Shown: positions 34,981 through 47,743 of the stretch, one piece after another
Numbering within the stretch: the first letter of the stretch is position 1
Layout of the letters: every line of letters begins with the position of its first letter
Assembly (NCBI GenBank): GCA_933228675.1
Contig: OW121744.1
Location: forward strand, 21,547,536 to 21,611,535
Source: Stomorhina lunata
Lineage: Eukaryota > Arthropoda > Insecta > Diptera > Rhiniidae
Length of the DNA: 64,000 bases
Direction of reading: 5' to 3'
Notes under the pieces: generated by a model
The model's database searches: none
Seen by the model: only the letters and a program-made list of their open reading frames with translations
Told to the model about the DNA's origin: nothing
Program-made: the position numbers and the translations under genes

Positions 34981-37900
34981 CGTAGTCTATGTCTTAGTCT
35001 ATGTCTTAGTCTATGTCTTAGTCTATGTCTTAGTCTATGTCTTAGTCTATGTCTTAGTCTATGTCTTAGTCTATGTCTTAGTCTATGTCTTAGTCTATGT
35101 CTTAGTCTATGTCTTAGTCTATGTCTTAGTCTATGTCTTAGTCTATGTCTTAGTCTATGTCTTAGTCTATGTCTTAGTCTATGTCTTAGTCTATGTCTTA
35201 GTCTATGTCTTAGTCTATGTCTTAGTCTATGTCTTAGTCTATGTCTTAGTCTATGTCTTAGTCTATGTCTTAGTCTATGTCTTAGTCTATGTCTTAGTCT
35301 ATGTCTTAGTCTATGTCTTAGTCTATGTCTTAGTCTATGTCTTAGTCTATGTCTTAGTCTATGTCTTAGTCTATGTCTTAGTCTATGTCTTAGTCTATGT
35401 CTTAGTCTATGTCTTAGTCTATGTCTTAGTCTATGTCTTAGTCTATGTCTTAGTCTATGTCTTAGTCTATGTCTTAGTCTATGTCTTAGTCTATGTCTTA
35501 GTCTATGTCTTAGTCTATGTCTTAGTCTATGTCTTAGTCTATGTCTTAGTCTATGTCTTAGTCTATGTCTTAGTCTATGTCTTAGTCTATGTCTTAGTCT
35601 ATGTCTTAGTCTATGTCTTAGTCTATGTCTTAGTCTATGTCTTAGTCTATGTCTTAGTCTATGTCTTAGTCTATGTCTTAGTCTATGTCTTAGTCTATGT
35701 CTTAGTCTATGTCTTAGTCTATGTCTTAGTCTATGTCTTAGTCTATGTCTTAGTCTATGTCTTAGTCTATGTCTTAGTCTATGTCTTAGTCTATGTCTTA
35801 GTCTATGTCTTAGTCTATGTCTTAGTCTATGTCTTAGTCTATGTCTTAGTCTATGTCTTAGTCTATGTCTTAGTCTATGTCTTAGTCTATGTCTTAGTCT
35901 ATGTCTTAGTCTATGTCTTAGTCTATGTCTTAGTCTATGTCTTAGTCTATGTCTTAGTCTATGTCTTAGTCTATGTCTTAGTCTATGTCTTAGTCTATGT
36001 CTTAGTCTATGTCTTAGTCTATGTCTTAGTCTATGTCTTAGTCTATGTCTTAGTCTATGTCTTAGTCTATGTCTTAGTCTATGTCTTAGTCTATGTCTTA
36101 GTCTATGTCTTAGTCTATGTCTTAGTCTATGTCTTAGTCTATGTCTTAGTCTATGTCTTAGTCTATGTCTTAGTCTATGTCTTAGTCTATGTCTTAGTCT
36201 ATGTCTTAGTCTATGTCTTAGTCTATGTCTTAGTCTATGTCTTAGTCTATGTCTTAGTCTATGTCTTAGTCTATGTCTTAGTCTATGTCTTAGTCTATGT
36301 CTTAGTCTATGTCTTAGTCTATGTCTTAGTCTATGTCTTAGTCTATGTCTTAGTCTATGTCTTAGTCTATGTCTTAGTCTATGTCTTAGTCTATGTCTTA
36401 GTCTATGTCTTAGTCTATGTCTTAGTCTATGTCTTAGTCTATGTCTTAGTCTATGTCTTAGTCTATGTCTTAGTCTATGTCTTAGTCTATGTCTTAGTCT
36501 ATGTCTTAGTCTATGTCTTAGTCTATGTCTTAGTCTATGTCTTAGTCTATGTCTTAGTCTATGTCTTAGTCTATGTCTTAGTCTATGTCTTAGTCTATGT
36601 CTTAGTCTATGTCTTAGTCTATGTCTTAGTCTATGTCTTAGTCTATGTCTTAGTCTATGTCTTAGTCTATGTCTTAGTCTATGTCTTAGTCTATGTCTTA
36701 GTCTATGTCTTAGTCTATGTCTTAGTCTATGTCTTAGTCTATGTCTTAGTCTATGTCTTAGTCTATGTCTTAGTCTATGTCTTAGTCTATGTCTTAGTCT
36801 ATGTCTTAGTCAATGTCTTAGTCTATGTCTTAGTCTATGTCTTAGTCTATGTCTTAGTCTATGTCTTAGTCTATGTCTTAGTCTATGTCTTAGTCTATGT
36901 CTTAGTCTATGTCTTAGTCTATGTCTTAGTCTATGTCTTAGTCTATGTCTTAGTCTATGTCTTAGTCTATGTCTTAGTCTATGTCTTAGTCTATGTCTTA
37001 GTCTATGTCTTAGTCTATGTCTTAGTCTATGTCTTAGTCTATGTCTTAGTCTATGTCTTAGTCTATGTCTTAGTCTATGTCTTAGTCTATGTCTTAGTCT
37101 ATGTCTTAGTCTATGTCTTAGTCTATGTCTTAGTCTATGTCTTAGTCTATGTCTTAGTCTATGTCTTAGTCTATGTCTTTGTCTATGTCTTAGTCTATGT
37201 CTTAGTCTATGTCTTAGTCTATGTCTTAGTCTATGTCTTAGTCTATGTCTTAGTCTATGTCTTAGTCTATGTCTTAGTCTATGTCTTAGTCTATGTCTTA
37301 GTCTATGTCTTAGTCTATGTCTTAGTCTATGTCTTAGTCTATGTCTTAGTCTATGTCTTAGTCTATGTCTTAGTCTATGTCTTAGTCTATGTCTTAGTCT
37401 ATGTCTTAGTCTATGTCTTAGTCTATGTCTTAGTCTATGTCTTAGTCTATGTCTTAGTCTATGTCTTAGTCTATGTCTTAGTCTATGTCTTAGTCTATGT
37501 CTTAGTCTATGTCTTAGTCTATGTCTTAGTCTATGTCTTAGTCTATGTCTTAGTCTATGTCTTAGTCTATGTCTTAGTCTATGTCTTAGTCTATGTCTTA
37601 GTCTATGTCTTAGTCTATGTCTTAGTCTATGTCTTAGTCTATGTCTTAGTCTATGTCTTAGTCTATGTCTTAGTCTATGTCTTAGTCTATGTCTTAGTCT
37701 ATGTCTTAGTCTATGTCTTAGTCTATGTCTTAGTCTATGTCTTAGTCTATGTCTTAGTCTATGTCTTAGTCTATGTCTTAGTCTATGTCTTAGTCTATGT
37801 CTTAGTCTATGTCTTAGTCTATGTCTTAGTCTATGTCTTAGTCTATGTCTTAGTCTATGTCTTAGTCTATGTCTTAGTCTATGTCTTAGTCTATGTCTTA

Positions 37901-40445
37901 GTCTATGTCTTAGTCTATGTCTTAGTCTATGTCTTAGTCTATGTCTTAGTCTATGTCTTAGTCTATGTCTTAGTCTATGTCTTAGTCTATGTCTTAGTCT
38001 ATGTCTTAGTCTATGTCTTAGTCTATGTCTTAGTCTATGTCTTAGTCTATGTCTTAGTCTATGTCTTAGTCTATGTCTTAGTCTATGTCTTAGTCTATGT
38101 CTTAGTCTATGTCTTAGTCTATGTCTTAGTCTATGTCTTAGTCTATGTCTTAGTCTATGTCTTAGTCTATGTCTTAGTCTATGTCTTAGTCTATGTCTTA
38201 GTCTATGTCTTAGTCTATGTCTTAGTCTATGTCTTAGTCTATGTCTTAGTCTATGTCTTAGTCTATGTCTTAGTCTATGTCTTAGTCTATGTCTTAGTCT
38301 ATGTCTTAGTCTATGTCTTAGTCTATGTCTTAGTCTATGTCTTAGTCTATGTCTTAGTCTATGTCTTAGTCAATGTCTTAGTCTATGTCTTAGTCTATGT
38401 CTTAGTCTATGTCTTAGTCTATGTCTTAGTCTATGTCTTAGTCTATGTCTTAGTCTATGTCTTAGTCTATGTCTTAGTCTATGTCTTAGTCTATGTCTTA
38501 GTCTTCTTAGTCTATGTCTTAGTCTATGTCTTAGTCTATGTCTTAGTCTATGTCTTAGTCTATGTCTTAGTCTATGTCTTAGTCTATGTCTTAGTCTATG
38601 TCTTAGTCTATGTCTTAGTCTATGTCTTAGTCTATGTCTTAGTCTATGTCTTAGTCTATGTCTTAGTCTATGTCTTAGTCTATGTCTTAGTCTATGTCTT
38701 AGTCTATGTCTTAGTCTATGTCTTAGTCTATGTCTTAGTCTATGTCTTAGTCTATGTCTTAGTCTATGTCTTAGTCTATGTCTTAGTCTATGTCTTAGTC
38801 TATGTCTTAGTCTATGTCTTAGTCTATGTCTTAGTCTATGTCTTAGTCTATGTCTTAGTCTATGTCTTAGTCTATGTCTTAGTCTATGTCTTAGTCTATG
38901 TCTTAGTCTATGTCTTAGTCTATGTCTTAGTCTATGTCTTAGTCTATGTCTTAGTCTATGTCTTAGTCTATGTCTTAGTCTATGTCTTAGTCTATGTCTT
39001 AGTCTATGTCTTAGTCTATGTCTTAGTCTATGTCTTAGTCTATGTCTTAGTCTATGTCTTAGTCTATGTCTTAGTCTATGTCTTAGTCTATGTCTTAGTC
39101 TATGTCTTAGTCTATGTCTTAGTCTATGTCTTAGTCTATGTCTTAGTCTATGTCTTAGTCTATGTCTTAGTCTATGTCTTAGTCTATGTCTTAGTCTATG
39201 TCTTAGTCTATGTCTTAGTCTATGTCTTAGTCTATGTCTTAGTCTATGTCTTAGTCTATGTCTTAGTCTATGTCTTAGTCTATGTCTTAGTCTATGTCTT
39301 AGTCTATGTCTTAGTCTATGTCTTAGTCTATGTCTTAGTCTATGTCTTAGTCTATGTCTTAGTCTATGTCTTAGTCTATGTCTTAGTCTATGTCTTAGTC
39401 TATGTCTTAGTCTATGTCTTAGTCTATGTCTTAGTCTATGTCTTAGTCTATGTCTTAGTCTATGTCTTAGTCTATGTCTTAGTCTATGTCTTAGTCTATG
39501 TCTTAGTCTATGTCTTAGTCTATGTCTTAGTCTATGTCTTAGTCTATGTCTTAGTCTATGTCTTAGTCTATGTCTTAGTCTATGTCTTAGTCTATGTCTT
39601 AGTCTATGTCTTAGTCTATGTCTTAGTCTATGTCTTAGTCTATGTCTTAGTCTATGTCTTAGTCTATGTCTTAGTCTATGTCTTAGTCTATGTCTTAGTC
39701 TATGTCTTAGTCTATGTCTTAGTCTATGTCTTAGTCTATGTCTTAGTCTATGTCTTAGTCTATGTCTTAGTCTATGTCTTAGCCTATGTCTTAGTCTATG
39801 TCTTAGTCTATGTCTTAGTCTATGTCTTAGTGTATGTCTTAGTCTATGTCTTAGTATATGTCTTAGTATATGTCTTAGTCTATGTCTTAGTCTATGTCTT
39901 AGTCTATGTCTTAGTCTATGTCTTAGTCTATGTCTTAGTCTATGTCTTAGTCTATGTCTTAGTCTATGTCTTAGTCTATGTCTTAGTCTATGTCTCAGTC
40001 TATGTCATAGTCTATGTCTATGTCTTAGTCTATGTCTTAGTCTATGTCTTAGTCTATGTCTTAGTCTATGTCTTAGTCTATGACTTAGTCTATGTCTTAG
40101 TCTATGTCTTAGTCTATGTCTTAGTCTATGTCTTAGTCTATGTCTTAGTCTATGTCTTAGTCTATGTCTTAGTCTATGTCTTAGTCTATGTCTTAGTCTA
40201 TGTCTTAGCCTATGTCTTAGTCTATGTCTTAGTCTATGTCTTTGTCTATGTCTTAGTCTATGTCTTAGTCTATGTCTTAGTCTATGTCTTAGTCTATGTC
40301 GTAGTCTATGTCTTAGTCTATGTCTTAGTCTATGTCTTAGTCTATGTCTTAGTCTATGTCTTAGTCTATGTCTTTTTAGTCTATGTCTTATTCTATGTCT
40401 TATTCTACATCTTAGTCTTTGTCTTAGTCTATGTCTTAGTCTATT
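34981..40445 (+). repeat. 12-bp satellite array 1, forward (CTTAGTCTATGT)
   Basis: About 455 copies. The first 1.8 kb has no visible variant. Single changes appear at about 36811 and 37180, a 6-bp deletion at about 38504, and variants become dense after 39780, with irregular ends at 40370-40445. A unit divisible by three keeps one frame open for 1,840 codons as (YVLV)n and part of the other strand open as (HRLR)n. Neither has coding signals. Confidence 0.98.
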
Positions 40446-40454
40446 AAAAGCTGA

Positions 40455-40665
40455 TTTTTTGAAAATTTTTATATGAAAATATAAAACTTTGATTTTTTTA
40501 AAAACTAAAACAAATAGAACCATTTAAGCAAAAATCTTTGATCACTAAAAAATTCGTAATAAAATCTGTTTTTTGTTAAATTTTTATGTGAAAATATAAA
40601 AGTTCGATTTTCTTGGAAACTTAGGAGATAGGCCCATTTGAGCAAAAATCTGTGATCTCAAGTTT
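40455..40665 (+). repeat. 115-bp repeat, two tandem copies right of the 12-bp array
   Basis: TATGAAAATATAAAAC then CATTTAAGCAAAAATCT in copy 1, and TGTGAAAATATAAAAG then CATTTGAGCAAAAATCT in copy 2, offset by 115 bp. Confidence 0.8.
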
Positions 40666-41527
40666 TTTAATATTTTTAATATTTTTTTGTGCAAAAAATC
40701 TACATTATTAACTTGTTCTCGTATTTTTGCTTATGAAAATATTCATAATGTGAAAATTAACTATTTTATTTTCTATACAAAAACTTATCGTTAGATATTG
40801 GCGCCACTACTGTCAAAGATATGGACACTTATACCTCGTTCATTTTACATGTCTTAACATAAAGTAAGCAAGCGATCGGCTGGCAAATATCCGAATCTAA
40901 GATGTTGGATACAATGAAAAAAAATTAAAAGAGTTTATGTAGAGCATATAAAAATAACATATTTTACAAAGTATTTGTTCAAGCTAATCATGTATGAAAT
41001 CAAAAGAACATTTTTGAAAAAAAATCACACCGCAACCGTTTGACTTTGACAATATATAAGTTCAAATACGGGGTTTTTGAAAAGTCGATAACCTCTATAT
41101 AATAAATTGATATTTGCCAATTTTTTTAAAAACTATATGTAAATTTTTACAATATTTGCATCAGTTTTGCCTTCAAATACACATTAAATTTTCTCAGTGT
41201 ATAGTAAATCAAAGCCGTACCAGTGAACCAACGAAAATAAGAAACACACATCATCACGTCAGCCCATCACACGTAGTCGTACAAATCACTTTTAAAGTTG
41301 TTTTATGCAAAATTTACTTGTAAAACGTTTGCGATACGACTTCCTTAGGCGATTTCTCATAGATGACACATATTTTATTGTCACTGAAGTTGTTTCGTTG
41401 CTTTTTAATATTTTTACATGACACTCACATCCAGGTTTTATATTTATTTTATTTTCTATTTGTTTTAGAAAGAGTCTATCAAACACTTAAGTGTTTAATG
41501 AAAGGAAAAAAAACTAAAATAAAAAAA
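40666..41527. other. Non-repetitive stretch, no gene supported
   Basis: Only short ORFs (69 and 64 codons at 41114-41486, opposite strands) without motifs. Confidence 0.5.
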
Positions 41528-41639
41528 CTATAGTCGGTCAAACACGACCTTATAACATTGTTGGCCATTATTTGCTTGGAATGGGGAATAACAGAAATTT
41601 AGATTAAAGAAGAAACTAGATCTTCAATAACACAAAAAT
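41528..41639 (-). mobile_element. Helitron-like end fragment
   Basis: CTATAGTCGGTCAAACACGA, then CCTTATAACATTGTTGG, resembles the end at 22770-22800. It is followed within about 100 bp by a CTATAG satellite, as in that copy. Confidence 0.35.
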
Positions 41640-44290
41640 TTTTTAATAGAAAAATTTTTATCCAAATTTTTTTTTTTTGTAAATTTTTGTATAGAAAATT
41701 GTTTTTATCGAAAATTTTTGCATAGAAAAAATTTTTTATCAAAAATTTTTCCATAAAAACTTTTTTTATCAATATTTTTTTTTTTTGTAAATTTTTCTAT
41801 AGAAAAATTTTTTTATCAAAAATTTTTCTATAGAAAAATTTTTTATCAAATATTTTTTTATTTTTTGTAAATTTTTGTATAGAAAATTTTTTTATCTAAA
41901 ATTTTTCCATAAAAAAATTTTTTTATCGAAAATTTTTCTATAGAAAAATTTTTTTTACCGAAAATTTTTCTATAGAAAAATTTTTTTTACCGAAACTTTT
42001 TCTACAGAAAAATTTTTTTGACCGAAAATTTTTCTATAGAAAAATTTTTTTGACCAAAAATTTTTTTATAGAAAAATTTTTTTTACCGAAAGTTTTTCTA
42101 TAGAAAAATTTTTTTTACCGAAAATTTTTCTATAGAAAAATTTTTTTTACCGAAAATTTTTCTATAGAAAAATTTTTTTTACCGAAAATTTTTCTATAGA
42201 AAAATTTTTTTTACCGAAAATTTTTCTATAGAAAAATTTTTTTTACCGAAAATTTTTCTATAGAAAAATTTTTTTTACCGAAAATTTTTCTATAGAAAAA
42301 TTTTTTTTACCGAAAATTTTTCTATAGAAAAATTTTTTTTACCGAAAATTTTTCTATAGAAAAATTTTTTTTACCGAAAATTTTTCTATAGAAAAATTTT
42401 TTTTACCGAAAATTTTGCTATAGAAAAATTTTTTTTACCGAAAATTTTTCTATAGAAAAATTTTTTTTACCGAAAATTTTTCTATAGAAAAATTTTTTTT
42501 ACCGAAAATTTTTCTATAGAAAAATTTTTTTTACCGAAAATTTTTCTATAGAAAAATTTTTTTTACCGAAAATTTTTCTATAGAAAAATTTTTTTTACCG
42601 AAAATTTTTCTATAGAAAAATTTTTTTTACCGAAAATTTTTCTATAGAAAAAATTTTTTTACCGAAAATTTTTCTATAGAAAAATTTTTTTTTACCGAAA
42701 ATTTTTCTATAGAAAATTTTTTTTTACCGAAAATTTTTCTATAGAAAATTTTTTTTTACCGAAAATTTTTCTATAGAAAATTTTTTTTACCGAAAATTTT
42801 TCTATAGAAAAATTTTTTTACCGAAAATTTTTCTATAGAAAAATTTTTTTTTACCGAAAATTTTTCTATAGAAAATTTTTTTTTACCGAAAATTTTTCTA
42901 TAGAAAATTTTTTTTTACCGAAAATTTTTCTATAGAAAAATTTTTTTTACCGAAAATTTTTCTATAGAAAAATTTTTTTTACCGAAAATTTTTCTATAGA
43001 AAAATTTTTTTTACCGAAAATTTTTCTATAGAAAAATTTTTTTTACCGAAAATTTTTCTATAGAAAAATTTTTTTTACCGAAAATTTTTCTATAGAAAAA
43101 TTTTTTTTACCGAAAATTTTTCTATAGAAAAATTTTTTTTACCGAAAATTTTTCTATAGAAAAATTTTTTTTACCGAAAATTTTTCTATAGAAAAATTTT
43201 TTTTACCGAAAATTTTTCTATAGAAAAATTTTGTTATTGAAAATTTTTCTATAGAAAAATTTTTTTTATTGAAAATTTTTCTATAGAAAAAATTTTTTTA
43301 TTGAAAAATTTTTTTTACCGAAAATTTTTCTATAGAAAAATTTTTTTTACCGAAAATTTTTCTATAGAAAAATTTTTTTTACCGAAAATTTTTCTATGGA
43401 AAATTTTTTTTTACCGAAAATTTTTCTGTAGAAAAATTTTTTGATTGAAAATTTTTCTATAGAAAAATTTTTTGATTGAAAATTTTTCTATAGAAAAATT
43501 TTTTGATTGAAAATTTTTCTATAGAAAAATTTTTTGATTAAAAATTTTTCTATAGAAAAATTTTTTTATTGAAAATTTTTCTATAGAAAAATTTTTTTTA
43601 TTGAAAATTTTTCTATAGAAAATTTTTTTTTATTGAAAATTTTTCTATAGAAAATTTTTTTTTATTGAAAATTTTTCTATAGAAAAATTTTTTTTATTAA
43701 AAATTTTTCTATAGAAAAATTTTTTTTATTGAAAAATTTTCGATAAAAAAATTTTTCTATAGAAAAATTTTCGATAAAAAAAATTTTTTAATCGAAAATT
43801 TTTCTATAGACAAATTTTTTTATCGAAAATTTTTCTATAAAAAAAATTTTTATCGAAAATTTTTCTATAAAAAAATTTTTTATCGAAAATTTTTCTATAG
43901 AAAAATTTTTTTATCGAAAAATTTTCTAAAGAAAAATTTTTTTTCTATGTTTTTTTTCTTATGTTCTCTATAGAAAAATTTTTTGTAGAAAAATTTTTTT
44001 ATCGAAAATTTTTTTTTCTCTAGAAAATTTTGTTATCGAAAATTTTCTGTTAAAAAAATTTTGGTACAGAAAAAATTTCGATTAAAAATTTTTCTATGGA
44101 CAAAAACTTTTTATCGAAAAATTTTCTACAGAAAAATTTTTTTATCAAAAATTTTTCTAGAGGAGAATTTTCTATAGAAATTTTTTAATTTTTTTTTATC
44201 GAAAATTTGTTTTTAAAAATTATTTTAGAAAAATATTTTATCGAAAATCTTCACAGAAAAATATTTTTATCGAAAAATTTTGCTTATTAT
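41640..44290 (+). repeat. 32-bp CTATAG minisatellite, ACCG type
   Basis: The unit is ACCGAAAATTTTT then CTATAGAAAAATTTTTTTT. 41950-43430 is highly uniform. The linker changes in blocks to right: GATTG (43430-43560), TATTG (43560-43740), TATCG (43740-44290), with decay at both edges. Confidence 0.95.
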
Positions 44291-45540
44291 CTTATTTTCA
44301 ATAGTTTTATCAATGATCGTAATATTTACGAAAATTACAAAAAGTTTTCGGCTCCTGGTGGTATGGGCTGCATACGCCTGATAATAAGCCACACAATTGC
44401 TATACAATTTTTAACAAATTTTGAGTTTAAGATTTGAAATGAGAATTTTTTTCTCGTTTTAGCATTATTATGATGTTGTGATATGTGTACGAGGATGTTG
44501 TGTATGAAGTTGTGATAAACCAAATTAAATTCAAAGTTCAATAAACTTTAGTACAAAAAAAAAAAAATAATAATAATTGATGACTTAGTTTTAAATCCAG
44601 CAAAAGCGAAACCAATAGAAATCTAAGGCATAATAAATCTTATATAAAAAACCAAAAAATTCAGCTTTTTTAAACCATCTTATGAAAATATTACTTTTTT
44701 TTTTATTTTTTCTGTTTTAGTCACGTGCCTGCAATGACATGACGTTATACAATTTATATTTTATTTTATTGAGGCCATAAAAAGATTTTGTTATTGAGCT
44801 ACACATCATTTTTTGTGCCAATATTATGCCATAACCTCACTTTAAAACACATGTTAGGAATTTCTTGTAAACTAAAAGTTTTTATTTTATTTGTCGTGGA
44901 TAAGGGGAAATGTCAGAAGGGCGCATAATATTGTGTCAAAATCATTAGATGTATGTGGCCATAGAATTTTTTGTGGTACTAGCGGAGAAAAATGCAATGT
45001 AATTTTTTTATGATGTGGAAAAATTTTATGAATTTTTTTAAACCACATACTCGTAATATCTGTAAAAACACTCTTATTTTTTTTTCTTAGATTATAAAGG
45101 AATCTAATTTTTTTCTTGACTATAAATAACTGCAGGATATTTAAGGGATACTAAAAAATTAAACTTAAAGACGGAAGAATTTTGTATAAAATATAATGAT
45201 GTCATAAGAATATTTGACAAGTTTTAGCAATTGTTATTAGCTGAGAATATTATTGAATATTCTAATGCACTTTTCACACAAAATTGTTTACTTTTAGGTC
45301 TATATGTAGGTATAAATTATAAAAATGCCCAAATGAATCGACATCTAAGAAATTAAATAACAAGTTCCAAAGTAAAAAAGTGTCTATTGAAACCATTAAT
45401 TTAACAAAGCTGTCAATTCAAGAATTAAAAGCAACAACACCGCAAATTCCCTTAATAAAATAGTTAAGAATCTTAAAAAATTCTTGCTACAGGATAATAA
45501 AAAGGACTTCGGAAAGAAGGCCATATCACGTGTCTTATAT
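44291..45540. other. Non-repetitive AT-rich stretch, no gene supported
   Basis: Overlapping 68- and 76-codon ORFs near 44335-44541 show no domain. No RNA gene or element ends were seen. Confidence 0.5.
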
Positions 45541-47743
45541 CTTAGCCTAAGCTAAAGCTAAGTCTAAGTCTAAGTCCATTTCCACTAAATGTATATGTCT
45601 TAGTCTATGTCTTAGTTTATGTCTTAGTCTATGTCTAAGTCTATGTCTTAGTCTATGTCTTAGTCTATATCTTAGTCTATGTCTTAGTCTATGTCTTAGT
45701 CTATGTCTTAGTCTATGTCTTAGTCTATGTCTTAGTCTATGTCTTAGTCTATGTCTTAGTCTATGTCTTAGTCTATGTCTTAGTCTATGTCTTAGTCTAT
45801 GTATTAGTCTATGTCTTAGTCTATGTCTTAGTCTATGTCTTAGTCTATGTCTTAGTCTATGTCTTAGTCTATGTCTTAGTCTATGTCTTAGTCTATGTCT
45901 TAGTCTATGTCTTAGTCTATGTCTTAGTCTATGTCTTAGTCTATGTCTTAGTCTATGTCTTAGTCTATGTCTTAGTCTATGTCTTAGTCTATATCTTAGT
46001 CTATGTCTTAGTCTATGTCTTAGCCTATGTCTTAGCCTATGTCTTAGTCTATGTCTTAGTCTATGTCTTAGTCTATGTCTTAGTCTATGTCTTAGTCTAT
46101 GTCTTAGTCTATGTCTTAGTCTATGTCTTAGTCTATGTCTTAGTCTATGTCTTAGTCTATGTCTTAGTCTATGTCTTAGTCTATGTCTTAGTCTATGTCT
46201 TAGTCTATGTCTTAGCCTATGTCTTAGTCTATGTCTTAGTCTATATCTTATTCTATATCTTATTCTATGTCTTAGTCTATGTCTTAGTCTATGTCTTAGT
46301 CTATGTCTTAGTCTATGTCTTAGTCTATGTCTTAGTCTATGTCTTAGTCTATGTCTTAGTCTATGTCTTAGTCTATGTCTTAGTCTATGTCTTAGTCTAT
46401 GTCTTAGTCTATGTCTTAGTCTATGTCTTAGTCTATGTCTTAGTCTATGTCTTAGTCTATGTCTTAGTCTATGTCTTAGTCTATGTCTTAGTCTATGTCT
46501 TAGTCTATGTCTTAGTCTATGTCTTAGTCTATGTCTTAGTCTATGTCTTAGTCTATGTCTTAGTCTATGTCTTAGTCTATGTCTTAGTCTATGTCTTAGT
46601 CTATGTCTTAGTCTATGTCTTAGTCTATGTCTTAGTCTATGTCTTAGTCTATGTCTTAGTCTATGTCTTAGTCTATGTCTTAGTCTATGTCTTAGTCTAT
46701 GTCTTAGTCTATGTCTTAGTCCATGTCTTAGTCTATGTCTTAGTCTATGTCTCAGTCTATGTCTTAGTCTATGTCTTAGTCTATGTCTTAGTCTATGTCT
46801 TAGTCTATGTCTTAGTCTATGTCTTAGTCTATGTCTTAGTCTATGTCTTAGTCTATGTCTTAGTCTATATCTTAGTCTATGTCTTAGTCTATGTCTTAGT
46901 CTATGTCTTAGTCTATGTCTTAGTCTATGTCTTAGTCTATGTCTTAGTCTATGTCTTAGTCTATGTCTTAGTCTATGTCTTAGTCTATGTCTTAGTCTAT
47001 GTCTTAGTCTATGTCTTAGTCTATGTCTTAGTCTATGTCTTAGTCTATGTCTTAGTCTATGTCTTAGTCTATGTCTTAGTCTATGTCTTAGTCTATGTCT
47101 TAGTCTATGTCTTAGTCTATGTCTTAGTCTATGTCTTAGTCTATGTCTTAGTCTATGTCTTAGTCTATGTCTTAGTCTATGTCTTAGTCTATGTCTTAGT
47201 CTATGTCTTAGTCTATGTCTTAGTCTATGTCTTAGTCTATGTCTTAGTCTATGTCTTAGTCTATGTCTTAGTCTATGTCTTAGTCAATGTCTTAGTCTAT
47301 GTCTTAGTCTATGTCTTAGTCTATGTCTTAGTCTATGTCTTAGTCTATGTCTTAGTCTATGTCTTAGTCTATGTCTTAGTCTATGTCTTAGTCTATGTCT
47401 TAGTCTATGTCTTAGTCTATGTCTTAGTCTATGTCTTAGTCTATGTCTTAGTCTATGTCTTAGTATATGTCTTAGTCTATGTCTTAGTCTATGTCTTAGT
47501 CTATGTCTTAGTCTATGTCTTAGTCTATGTCTTAGTTTATGTCTTAGTTTATGTCTTAGTCTATGTCTTAGTCTATGTCTTAGTCTTATTCTATATCTTA
47601 GTCTATGTCTTAGTCTATTTCTTAGTCTATATATTGGTCTATGTTTTATTCTATATCTTAGTCTATGTCTAAGTCTATGTCTTAGTATGTGTCTTAGTCT
47701 TTATCTCAGTCTATGGCTTAGTCTGTAGAATATCTTAGTCTAT
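45541..47743 (+). repeat. 12-bp satellite array 2, forward
   Basis: About 178 copies of CTTAGTCTATGT from 45595, preceded at 45541-45576 by hexamer-like sequence (AAGTCTAAGTCTAAGTCC). Variants are scattered throughout (for example 45662, 46020, 46238-46270, 47282). The last 160 bp (47580-47743) is strongly degenerate. Confidence 0.97.

Noticed and set aside
34925..40447. 1,840-codon ORF made of YVLV repeats
   Set aside because: A 12-bp unit is divisible by three, so a stop-free frame stays open for any array length. There is no domain, no signal, and the other strand is likewise open as HRLR. Its non-repeat start is short and unremarkable.
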